Of a stretch of 64,000 nucleotides of DNA, positions 42,319 through 50,255 are shown piece by piece. Position 1 is the first letter of the stretch. The number at the start of each line of letters is the position of its first letter. The notes beneath the pieces were generated by a model that was not told the origin of the DNA, made no database searches, and worked only from the letters and a program-made list of their open reading frames with translations. This DNA is from a virus: positions 1-64,000 of IMG/VR virus record IMGVR_UViG_3300020281_000021, one strand, 5' to 3'. A program made the position numbers and the translations under genes.

Positions 42319-43368
42319 CTAGTAACCTCCTCCATAGTATCCACCGCCACTTGATCCTGATGATCCTGACGACCCAGAGGATCCTGAGGAGGAAGAAGAA
42401 GATGAGGAGGAAGAAGAAGAACTTGAAGAGCTTGAACTAGAAGAAGAAGAGCTACTGCTCGAGCTACTACTACTGCTACTACCACTACTGTAAGTATTTT
42501 GATCAGTCGTTGTAGATCCATCCCCAGTGAACGCTCCTGCTGAGTCGAAAGGCGACAATGTTGATGCAACATTCGTGCCATTGATTGTAGACCCTGTGCC
42601 AGGTGTATACACTCTGGACGTAAGTTGCTGTTGTGCCAAGAATGTGATACTTGGTGTTTTTCCGATTTCGGTCGTATATTCCTTTTTCGTCGGTTTGAAG
42701 ATTTCTTGGACTGTGCGGAAAGTAGTCTTTGTTTCCTTTCCAAAGACATCTACCTCTAATTCGTCGTTTGGCAAATAAGACACCAAACTGAAGAATTCCT
42801 CTACAAAGTCATCTAGGTATTCTCGACGTAAAATGTAAATAAGACGTTTTCGCTCATTTTGCCTCATTTCGTGTTGATAGTAAGAAATGGGTCTTACAAG
42901 ATCTGCCTGTGGAATCACTTCACCGCCAGGTAAGGTAAATTCAAAGTTTTGAGGCACTTCCATGTCCTCTTGCAAATACACTCTACCGTCTCTTTTGACC
43001 TCTTTAGTGACCCAATGCCTAGTTTTACCAATATCACTAGGATTTGTAAAATTGTATTTCCTTACAATATACTCAGTCAACTCATATTCATTCATTGGCC
43101 AATCATTGTATAGATTGGTTATTTCGTTGCAAAGTAGAATAACCCAATCATACTTAGTATCATTGTAAAACTTCTGAGCGAGTTGATCTGGTCTTTCGCT
43201 GTTTTTGATGTAATATTTCTCAAATCCTAAAATGATGTCATCCAACTCATCACGAATTTTGACTCTACGGAAGAGATTCTTCGCATTAATATAGGGAGAC
43301 GTGCTATCTTGACGATAACCAGTCTTTCTGACCTTGATGTTAGGTAAGTAGGAAAAGTATTGACTCAT
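42319..43368 (-). CDS. 53: gp53 baseplate wedge with poly-Ser/Gly tail
   Basis: 349 residues. Wedge component linking neighbouring wedges. The N-terminal two thirds match gp53: MSQYFSYLPNIKVRKTG, then QLAQKFYNDTKYDWVILLCN and EYELTEYIVRKYNF (LysM-like region). Unusual is the C-terminus: after about residue 290 there is a run of 32 serines, then four SSG repeats and a GGGYYGGGY end. All six serine codons are used, so it is not simple DNA slippage. T4 gp53 is 196 residues. On the minus strand, overlapping gp48 by four bases. Confidence 0.88.
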   Translation of the reverse strand: MSQYFSYLPNIKVRKTGYRQDSTSPYINAKNLFRRVKIRDELDDIILGFEKYYIKNSERPDQLAQKFYNDTKYDWVILLCNEITNLYNDWPMNEYELTEYIVRKYNFTNPSDIGKTRHWVTKEVKRDGRVYLQEDMEVPQNFEFTLPGGEVIPQADLVRPISYYQHEMRQNERKRLIYILRREYLDDFVEEFFSLVSYLPNDELEVDVFGKETKTTFRTVQEIFKPTKKEYTTEIGKTPSITFLAQQQLTSRVYTPGTGSTINGTNVASTLSPFDSAGAFTGDGSTTTDQNTYSSGSSSSSSSSSSSSSSSSSSSSSSSSSSSSSSSSGSSGSSGSSGSSGGGYYGGGY

Positions 43369-44384
43369 GAGCTTGTTTCAGTTGAATCTCCTTCACCTGC
43401 CCAATCTTCCCAATTCCATTCACCTTCGGAGTCGTATTGGAAATTCTTATCGTAGAAATTCTTGATTGGAAGAGCAGTTTCGCTAAATGTAAGTGATAAG
43501 TTATAACTAACAGGACCATAATCATACTCAGAGAAGTTTTTCGATTCACCGAAGAATGACTTGAGACTGGCATAGTTGCCATCAGGTGAATAGTCAATTC
43601 CCATGTCTGTTAGCACTAGTTTTGTTGGGAATCTGTATAGATCCTGCAACACACCACCTTCTTTATCAGGTGTTTGTATTTTTTCTGTTTGACCGTCGTC
43701 ACTATATCTAATTATACTGATTTTGAAGAAATCAGGGATAGTCAACCATTTCTGTTTACTACTGCCAGGTAGCATAGCAATACGAAGAGTTTTAATGATC
43801 TCACCGATCATTTCTACGTCTTTCGCACTTTTAGGCACTAGTTTGAAGTTAAAATTGTGTCTTCTATAATTCATACCCTCAAATGTAGTCTCCTCGTAGG
43901 GGTTGAAGACACGTTTTTGGGTTAATGCTGAAAGAGAGTTAGCAGACAAACTACTGGATCCACCAGTTTTAGCAACAACGGCATTGATAGCATCTCCTGC
44001 CATCTTAAAACCAAGTTGTGCTTTTGCAGCATCTGCAGCTTCTTGAATACTATCTGTAAAACCGTCACCTGCCATACCACCTTGACCCATCTGCACTAGG
44101 TTACTACCAACCTGACCTAGTTTATGGTTGGTGTAGTTAGCACTGAATTGCTCAGAAAGTTTGGAAGGGAGGTATAAATATATAGAGTTAGCGATGACAT
44201 TGTTTGAGTCACCACCTATTTCATTGTAAGGATTACTCTCTTGACTATCATAAATGTCAAGTTTTAGGTAATCAATCACCTGTGTAGGATAAGCGTCAGC
44301 AGAAGTTACGTCGCCTCTGGTCTCAGAGCGACTTCCGCCATACGGTTTTGATCTAGGGAATACTAATAGTCTATTATTTGCCAT
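43365..44384 (-). CDS. 48: gp48 baseplate tail-tube cap
   Basis: 339 residues. Sits on the baseplate dome and, with gp54, starts tube growth. MANNRLLVFPRSKPYGGSRS and TTFEGMNYRRHNFNFKLVPK with the following KSAKDVEMIGEIIKTLR fit cyanophage gp48; RYSDDGQTEKIQTPD is in the C-terminal half. The start codon complement (44382-44384) overlaps the start of gp4 on the other strand. Confidence 0.85.
   Translation of the reverse strand: MANNRLLVFPRSKPYGGSRSETRGDVTSADAYPTQVIDYLKLDIYDSQESNPYNEIGGDSNNVIANSIYLYLPSKLSEQFSANYTNHKLGQVGSNLVQMGQGGMAGDGFTDSIQEAADAAKAQLGFKMAGDAINAVVAKTGGSSSLSANSLSALTQKRVFNPYEETTFEGMNYRRHNFNFKLVPKSAKDVEMIGEIIKTLRIAMLPGSSKQKWLTIPDFFKISIIRYSDDGQTEKIQTPDKEGGVLQDLYRFPTKLVLTDMGIDYSPDGNYASLKSFFGESKNFSEYDYGPVSYNLSLTFSETALPIKNFYDKNFQYDSEGEWNWEDWAGEGDSTETSS
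44173..44180 (+). promoter_or_regulatory. plus-strand late promoter inside gp48, TATAAATA
   Basis: Exact TATAAATA on the plus strand, about 200 bases upstream of gp4 and antisense within gp48. It can drive the gp4-to-gp26 operon. Confidence 0.55.
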
Positions 44385-44817
44385 GGCATATTCGGGAAGA
44401 TACAGACCATCACAACCGAAAAAATATAAAGGTGATCCTACAAATATTATTTATAGGAGTTTGTGGGAAAGAAAGTTTATGGTCTGGTGTGATAAGAATG
44501 AAAATGTGCTCCAATGGGGTAGTGAAGAGATTATTATCCCCTATGTGTCACCTGTGGATCGCCGTGTGCACCGATATTTCCCTGATTTCTATGTAAAGGC
44601 ACGCACAAAAGACAATAAAATTAAGAAATACATCGTTGAGGTTAAACCAGAGAAGCAATGTATGGTGCCAAAACGACCTAAGAGACAAACAAAAAAGTTT
44701 ATTAATGAGGTCAAGACCTACGGTATTAATCAGGCAAAATGGAAAGCAGCGACTGAATACTGTCTTGACAGAAACATGGAATTTATGATACTCACCGAAA
44801 AACACCTTAAGGTATGA
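44383..44817 (+). CDS. 4: gp4 head completion protein
   Basis: 144 residues. Needed for head maturation. YSGRYRPSQPKKYKGDPTNI, then SLWERKFMVWCDKNENVLQW, YFPDFYVKARTKDNKIKKYI and VEVKPEKQ form a nuclease-like PD-(D/E)XK core (D...ExK), as in the gp4 (gp50) family. Coupled with the next gene by ATGA. Confidence 0.9.
   Translation: MAYSGRYRPSQPKKYKGDPTNIIYRSLWERKFMVWCDKNENVLQWGSEEIIIPYVSPVDRRVHRYFPDFYVKARTKDNKIKKYIVEVKPEKQCMVPKRPKRQTKKFINEVKTYGINQAKWKAATEYCLDRNMEFMILTEKHLKV
44448..44455 (-). promoter_or_regulatory. minus-strand late promoter inside gp4, TATAAATA
   Basis: The plus strand reads TATTTATA, so the minus strand is TATAAATA, about 65 bases upstream of gp48. Together with 44173 it makes two face-to-face promoters. 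Confidence 0.6.
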
Positions 44818-45284
44818 GTTTATTCAAAGACGTAAAAGAGCTAGCAGGAGGGCGTAGTCAATCTAAGGATTGGTATCGCTCACAGGTTAGATATGGTCTA
44901 GAGTCTTTAGGGCGTCCTATCAGAGAAGGTGATATTCTATTCTATGACTATGTAGCACAATCACAACGATTAGACTGGTATGACATGCACCCACTAACCC
45001 TTGTGACTGATGTAGACAACTTTTTAGGACAGTTTAGTGGTGGTAATATCCACTATTTACGCCCATCTGCAAGGCAAATAGTAGGAAAATCATGGGCAGG
45101 AGGTGCAAATACATATCCTTCGCGTTGCTATCATAAATACTTTATGTCTAGTGCATCAAATATATACATAGTGCCACCTTCGGCATTTACAGATTATGTC
45201 CCACTGCCATTAGAGCAGTTTCTATTTACAAGAATGGGAGTCAAAGTGCCAGTGCCTAGTAGCGTAATCTGGAGCAGAGTATGA
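44814..45284 (+). CDS. conserved virion-assembly protein, unknown
   Basis: 156 residues. The segment REGDILFYDYVAQSQRLDWY, followed by DMHPLTLVTDV, has the FxYD...LxxYDxxPL pattern repeatedly seen in T4-like marine phages. Its place between gp4 and a tube-like protein suggests a structural or assembly function. Not assigned. Confidence 0.6.
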   Translation: MSLFKDVKELAGGRSQSKDWYRSQVRYGLESLGRPIREGDILFYDYVAQSQRLDWYDMHPLTLVTDVDNFLGQFSGGNIHYLRPSARQIVGKSWAGGANTYPSRCYHKYFMSSASNIYIVPPSAFTDYVPLPLEQFLFTRMGVKVPVPSSVIWSRV

Positions 45285-46114
45285 GCTACAAACAACCCAA
45301 TTCAATAAACACTTTTAGAGAGTTAATCGGGACAGGTAATAAAGAACCTGCAAGATCTAATCTCTTCCAAGTGGTAATTGACCCGCCACCTGTTATGACA
45401 AGTGTTGGCGGTGACTTTGCTGAGCAGTCTTTGACTGGTAACCAATTCCTTGATAACGCACTTGGATTCATCGGTATCGAAGACCAGACGCAGATGAGGA
45501 AATACCGTGAGCATGCTGATATGATGAATTACTATGCTGACACTGTGAGTATACCTGGCAGACGTATTACTGTTGGCACAGTAAGAGACGTTGGTGCAAT
45601 GAGAAGATTTGCCACTGATACTACTTTTAGTGAATTGCAAGTATCATTCTTGCTACCTAAAGACATGTATCATAGAGAGTATTTTGAGAGATGGATGAAT
45701 TACACAGCATCCGACTCAGAGAATAGAGTGGGTATGTATGATCAATATACAAGTAAACTTCGTCTAATTAAATGGGAATTAGCATCCAACTACGTTGGAA
45801 AGCAGACTAGGACTAAAGATAATGGTCAAAAAGCAACCTATATGCAGCGTTTCAACGGTGTATCTGCCTGTTGGACAATGTATGGAGCATTTCCATTTGA
45901 CATGTCTGCAATCACACTAAATAATGGACCTACGGATCTAATTAAATTGGATGTCTCTTTCTATTACGAGAGATACCGTATGGACACACCAAACAATGCT
46001 AAGATGTTTAAAGGTGCACTTAAGGATGTCCAAATTCCAATGGACAACTCTTCTGTGCTTGATTCACTTAGCATAGATTCCAGTCTCGATAACTTCGTCG
46101 GTATTGGGGTCTAA
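45281..46114 (+). CDS. tail-tube-like baseplate protein (gp54-like)
   Basis: 277 residues. The tube-protein fold is suggested by YYADTVSIPGRRITVGTVRD, TDTTFSELQVSFLLPKDMYH and FDMSAITLNNGPTDLIKLDV, typical of gp19/gp54-like proteins. In a neighbourhood with gp48, gp26 and gp51, the most likely role is gp54, the tube initiator on the baseplate. An additional tube-like adaptor remains possible. Confidence 0.7.
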   Translation: MSYKQPNSINTFRELIGTGNKEPARSNLFQVVIDPPPVMTSVGGDFAEQSLTGNQFLDNALGFIGIEDQTQMRKYREHADMMNYYADTVSIPGRRITVGTVRDVGAMRRFATDTTFSELQVSFLLPKDMYHREYFERWMNYTASDSENRVGMYDQYTSKLRLIKWELASNYVGKQTRTKDNGQKATYMQRFNGVSACWTMYGAFPFDMSAITLNNGPTDLIKLDVSFYYERYRMDTPNNAKMFKGALKDVQIPMDNSSVLDSLSIDSSLDNFVGIGV

Positions 46115-46141
46115 ATAAAACATATAGTATTTGAGTATATT

Positions 46142-46852
46142 ATGCCATTACCCAAAATTGCACTACCTGAGCATGACCTTAAAATCCCGATCACGGGTAA
46201 GAAACTTACTTACCGTCCTTTCCTTGTTAAAGAAGAGAAACTCCTCTATCTCGCCATGGAATCGAAGGATGAAAAGGAGATGGTTAAGGCAGTTAAAACT
46301 ATCATTAAGAACTGCACGTCTCTCTTGGACAAGGAAGTTGAAAAACTCGCGACTTTTGAAATTGAGTATGTTTTCCTCAAAATCAGATCAAAAGCGGTCG
46401 GAGAGGTTAGTGAATTCAAGGTAACAATGCCTGATGATGGTGAAACACAGGTGGATGTATCAGTGCCTTTAGACAAGGTTGAGTTACAAGTACCTGATAA
46501 TCATAATCCTAAAATCATGTTTACTGATGATGTTGGAGTCGTAATGAAGTATCCTTCACTCGACATTTTCGTCCAACAGAATATGACAGATGGTGAGCAA
46601 ACCATTGATGACGTTTTCCAACTTGCAGCAAGTTGTATCGGTCAAGCATTCGATGGTGATGAAGTTTATGATAGTTTCACTAAAAAAGAAGCAGTTGACT
46701 TCCTAGAGAGTCTGAATTCAGACCAATTTGCGAAGATCCAAGAATTCTTTGAAACCATTCCAAAACTCAGTTATACCATGAGTGTGAGGAATCCTAAGAC
46801 CAAAAAAGATAATGACATTGTATTTGAGGGCTTAGCAGCTTTTTTCGCATAA
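46142..46852 (+). CDS. 26: gp26-like baseplate hub assembly protein
   Basis: 236 residues. MPLPKIALPEHDLKIPITGK, YRPFLVKEEKLLYLAMESKD and PSLDIFVQQN match the T4 baseplate protein gp26 family. The last codons contain T-TTT-TTC (46840-46846) three bases before the TAA (46850-46852), a -1 slippery heptamer, with gp51 in the -1 frame; see findings. The gp26-gp51-giant gene order parallels the G-GT-tape order of lambda-like tails. Confidence 0.88.
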   Translation: MPLPKIALPEHDLKIPITGKKLTYRPFLVKEEKLLYLAMESKDEKEMVKAVKTIIKNCTSLLDKEVEKLATFEIEYVFLKIRSKAVGEVSEFKVTMPDDGETQVDVSVPLDKVELQVPDNHNPKIMFTDDVGVVMKYPSLDIFVQQNMTDGEQTIDDVFQLAASCIGQAFDGDEVYDSFTKKEAVDFLESLNSDQFAKIQEFFETIPKLSYTMSVRNPKTKKDNDIVFEGLAAFFA

Positions 46853-46891
46853 GTCTGTTGCATGATAGTCTTGAAAACCTATACAAGACTA
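46840..46891 (+). promoter_or_regulatory. candidate -1 ribosomal frameshift signal (gp26 to gp51)
   Basis: Slippery T TTT TTC (46840-46846) in the gp26 frame, stop TAA at 46850. Downstream hairpin TAGTCTTG (46866-46873) with CAAGACTA (46884-46891), 8 bp and a 10-base loop, 19 bases after the heptamer. The -1 frame runs on without stop through RISLLHDSLEN into gp51. Confidence 0.65.
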
Positions 46892-47049
46892 ATTTTGCTT
46901 TGATGCAGCATCACAAGTATTCTTTGACTGAGTTAGAGAATATGATCCCATGGGAGAGAGATGTCTATGTTAATTTGTTACTAGCCTATCTTCAAGAAGA
47001 AGAAAGACGCCGTGCAGCAGAAAATAACAGGAATCGAGTTAATCTCTAA
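46858..47049 (+). CDS. 51: gp51-like baseplate hub assembly protein, probably made by frameshift
   Basis: 63 residues if read alone. FALMQHHKYSLTELENMIPW and ERDVYVNLLLAYLQEEERRR match the gp51 family. There is no ATG at the start: the best stand-alone start is TTG 46858, with no clear ribosome site. The frame is -1 relative to gp26, so it may be expressed as a gp26-gp51 fusion. The stop overlaps the next ATG. Confidence 0.82.
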   Translation: MHDSLENLYKTNFALMQHHKYSLTELENMIPWERDVYVNLLLAYLQEEERRRAAENNRNRVNL

Positions 47050-50000
47050 TGTCAGCAATACGGTCATTCGTTACTGTTAAACCTTTCAAGTCCACGACTA
47101 CGGTCGGCACCAATATGAATGGACTTCGGAAGAGTGTGAACAGACTCGGACAGACCACTGAGGGCATCGGTAAGTCCATCGAGCAGATGGCAATCATTAC
47201 TGAATTCCAAAAGGATTACATTGTAGGCAAAGTCAAGACAGATAGAAAATATGATGTAGATAAGGATAAAGAGAAGAAACTTATCGCTTCACGCCTAAAA
47301 GTCCAGAAGAAAAGAGAGAAGTTACGAGGAAAGAGAGACAAGTCTGCGGACATGTCTAAGAATCTAGAGAAAGGCAAGGAGATAGCGAAGGAGAAAGAGA
47401 ATAGAAAGAAGGAATTGACTCCTTTCCAGAAGATGTTGGATAGGATCGGTGGATTCTTCAGCTCAATTTTTAGTGCATTTCTCTTGTTTGGTGGTCTCGA
47501 CTGGATGTCGAAGAATGGAGAAGCAATTAAACAAACATTTAAAGTAGTAGCATCTCTAGTTAAGTTTGTATATAAGATAACGAGTTTTGGTGTTAATAAT
47601 GTCTTAAATGGACTGACCAATATGTTTGGTCGGACAGATAATTTAGGAGAGAATAAAATCAATAGGGTATTCCAATTCTTTAAAGGAGGAATGCAGTTAT
47701 TGGTAGGTCTTGCAGCACTTAGAGGTGCACAATACTTACTCATGCCATGGAAGTTGTTTAGTGATGTAGGTAAACTAACCAATATCTTTGAAGGTGCTAG
47801 AAAGACTGAGCAGGGTGCTAAAGAAGCAACTGAAAGAGTAAAAAACGGATATTACGACAAAAAGACTAATAAGTTTTATACTAAAGAAGAGTATAATACG
47901 ATGCGTAAGGCAGCTCGTAAGCAGCCTGGCGGATTAAAAGCATTTGAGAATAGAGTTAGACCGACGTCTAAGATCGGTGGCATGAAGATGGGTGCTACCA
48001 GACGTATGGGTAATGCATTCAAAGGATTAAAAGGAAGGATACCTGGCGGTGGTGCCACAATGTTGGCAGGTGCTACATCCGTAGTTGGTGGTATCGGTCG
48101 CATCATGGGTGGAGATAGAGAAGGAGAGGCAAAAGGCACAGCAGCAGGTGAAGGTGTAGGTAAAGCAATCGGTGGTGTAGCGGGAGCAGCAGCAGGTGGT
48201 GCATTGTTACCATTCTTAGGACCTTTCGGACCTATGATTGGTGCTGCTATTGGTGACTTCTTAGGTGGATTCATTGGTAGTAAGATAGGACCTATTATTC
48301 AACCTATCTTTGAGCCTATTGCACGAGCATTTGGAATGATGAAGGACATATTCCTAGCTCCTCTCTTGCCAGTGCTTGAGCCAATGAAAGAGTTACTCGG
48401 CACATTCTTTAAGGCATTGGGTAATATTGTCGGCACTATAATGAAGGCAATTATACCTATTACAAAGTTTGTAGGTTTTGTATTAGGTGGTGCCATTAAG
48501 ACAGTCTTTAAGGTATTGTCGTTTACCTTCAATTTAATTAAGAATATTGTCGCATTTACTTTAAATCCTATAGGATTTGCATGGGATGTTATAAGACGTA
48601 AGGATCCTGGTAGAGATATAGAATTAGATCAGGTAGCAAATGCAAAAGGATCAGAGAAGAAACCAGATCTTGAGCAGTTTGATCAGGGTGGAGAATTTAG
48701 AGGTAGAAGTCAGACTCCTAAATTTGATAAGAATAGAGATAGAGCAACTTTTACTCCAGCTCCTACTCAGCAGGATACTAAACCTAAGATATCATCTAAG
48801 AATAGACTCACACCATCACCTTTGATGGGATTAGCACTAGCAGTAGATGTTTTAGGTAAGGGTCTAGTTGCTGCTATTACTGGTGGTATCGCACTTTTTG
48901 GTATATTTGCACCTAACGTCAAGAAGATATTAGGTCCTCAACTGTCAGTAGTATCTCAGATTTTTGGAGGTGGTGCATCTGCAAGCTCAGGTGGTAGTGG
49001 TGGTGTTAAAGCAATTCCTGTGCCACAGGTTGACTTGATGGCAGAGGAGAGAAAGAAACCACAGAGTGATTTGTCTACAACTATCAAGATGATAGGTGTA
49101 GGTAAGAATAGTCTTATTGGTATTCTACAGAGAGCTGTAGATACAATGGATACCAATGAAGATACAGAAGAAATGGCAGTGGGTGGTCTTCTCATGGGTG
49201 CTGCCATTGGAGTTGGCACCTTTGTCAAGAAGATGATCACCAAGAAGAAGAGATCTTCTAGGACTGGTATGGGTGAATCTCCTTCTATTGGCATGTATAG
49301 GAGAATGGATCAGAAGATCCAAAGGAAGAAAGAGATACAGGGATATTCACAAGGTGGTTTGTTATCAACCAATGGAGCAGTTGCTGATGTTAAACTGACA
49401 CCTCAAACTCCATTCAGTGATTATGCTCTACACCATAATAAATCTGATAGTCATCCATATAACAACAATAGACTAGGTGGTCATCCTATCGTACCTAGAG
49501 ACTATGTTGCAGTAAGAGATTGGAATAAACCAGGATTAGATAGAGGCACACCAGTTGTTGCAGGTGTTACTGGTAAAGTTGTATATGCAGGTGGTGACAG
49601 TCATAACACTGTGGTGATTTCTAATCATGGTAAGGACAGGATGCAATTCCACCACTTTGACAGTATTAAAACCAGTGTAGGATCAATGGTAGGACCTAAG
49701 TCTGTCATTGGATTGCAAGGAAATAAACCTAGTGGATCAGTCCATATTCACTTAGATGCATCGCCAACTGATCATAGATCGTTTGCTGCAGCACAACTTG
49801 GTGCAGAGGTAGAGGGTGACACAGATGGTGATATGCCACAGACACAAGAATTTAGAGGTCAAACACCTCAACCTAAGATGAAAGGAGCTAATCCTGCAGC
49901 GATACCTGCTGCTGATGCTGTCCCTACAGGAGAAAGTGTGCCTACAGCAGGATCAAGTGTTAAGGATCTTATTACTAAGGTTGTAAATATATTCAGTAAA

Positions 50001-50255
50001 TTCAAGAGAAAACCTAAGAAAGAAGACGTCCCAATCCAAGCATCAATAGACAAATATCAACAACTAGAAAATAGGAATGAAGCAGACCGTCAAATGATGA
50101 TAGATGGAGCAAAGGCAGAGGAAGCACTTGAGCAGACTGACACTCCTGTATGTTTACCTATATCCATGCCTATCGCAATAAATAGTGGAGGTGGCGGTGG
50201 TCAGACCTACAAGAAAGTCACTCAACCATTGACACCTGGTATCCTTAGACGATAA
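47049..50255 (+). CDS. tape-measure-like giant tail protein with M23 peptidase domain
   Basis: 1068 residues. An N-terminal coiled-coil region (about 60-135) is followed by a hydrophobic span IGGFFSSIFSAFLLFGGLDW, a Gly/Ala-rich zipper (GVGKAIGGVAGAAAGGALLP) and more hydrophobic helices to about 520. Residues about 800-910 form an M23/LytM peptidase-like domain: GTPVVAGVTGKVVYAGGDSH, VVISNHGKDRMQFHHFDSI and VHIHLDA (HxH). This is typical of virion-associated murein hydrolases in tape measures. It would define tail length and open the cell wall during DNA entry. Follows gp51 directly. Confidence 0.75.
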   Translation: MSAIRSFVTVKPFKSTTTVGTNMNGLRKSVNRLGQTTEGIGKSIEQMAIITEFQKDYIVGKVKTDRKYDVDKDKEKKLIASRLKVQKKREKLRGKRDKSADMSKNLEKGKEIAKEKENRKKELTPFQKMLDRIGGFFSSIFSAFLLFGGLDWMSKNGEAIKQTFKVVASLVKFVYKITSFGVNNVLNGLTNMFGRTDNLGENKINRVFQFFKGGMQLLVGLAALRGAQYLLMPWKLFSDVGKLTNIFEGARKTEQGAKEATERVKNGYYDKKTNKFYTKEEYNTMRKAARKQPGGLKAFENRVRPTSKIGGMKMGATRRMGNAFKGLKGRIPGGGATMLAGATSVVGGIGRIMGGDREGEAKGTAAGEGVGKAIGGVAGAAAGGALLPFLGPFGPMIGAAIGDFLGGFIGSKIGPIIQPIFEPIARAFGMMKDIFLAPLLPVLEPMKELLGTFFKALGNIVGTIMKAIIPITKFVGFVLGGAIKTVFKVLSFTFNLIKNIVAFTLNPIGFAWDVIRRKDPGRDIELDQVANAKGSEKKPDLEQFDQGGEFRGRSQTPKFDKNRDRATFTPAPTQQDTKPKISSKNRLTPSPLMGLALAVDVLGKGLVAAITGGIALFGIFAPNVKKILGPQLSVVSQIFGGGASASSGGSGGVKAIPVPQVDLMAEERKKPQSDLSTTIKMIGVGKNSLIGILQRAVDTMDTNEDTEEMAVGGLLMGAAIGVGTFVKKMITKKKRSSRTGMGESPSIGMYRRMDQKIQRKKEIQGYSQGGLLSTNGAVADVKLTPQTPFSDYALHHNKSDSHPYNNNRLGGHPIVPRDYVAVRDWNKPGLDRGTPVVAGVTGKVVYAGGDSHNTVVISNHGKDRMQFHHFDSIKTSVGSMVGPKSVIGLQGNKPSGSVHIHLDASPTDHRSFAAAQLGAEVEGDTDGDMPQTQEFRGQTPQPKMKGANPAAIPAADAVPTGESVPTAGSSVKDLITKVVNIFSKFKRKPKKEDVPIQASIDKYQQLENRNEADRQMMIDGAKAEEALEQTDTPVCLPISMPIAINSGGGGGQTYKKVTQPLTPGILRR

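Noticed and set aside
42360-42500. Tandem DNA repeat (microsatellite) in gp53
   Set aside because: The tract uses all six Ser codons and has no constant repeat unit, so it is better described as a protein-level poly-Ser tract.
46858-46903. Independent TTG start as the only way to express gp51
   Set aside because: Possible, but there is no ribosome site and the -1 slippery heptamer with continuous frame explains expression better. Kept as the alternative.
47216-47782. Long open frame (188 codons) on the minus strand inside the first giant tail gene
   Set aside because: It is antisense to a strongly coding plus-strand gene with clear domains, has no promoter or ribosome site, and its composition mirrors the sense codon bias. 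The same holds for other minus-strand frames at 48.3, 50.6, 51.2, 57.0 and 58.4 kb.
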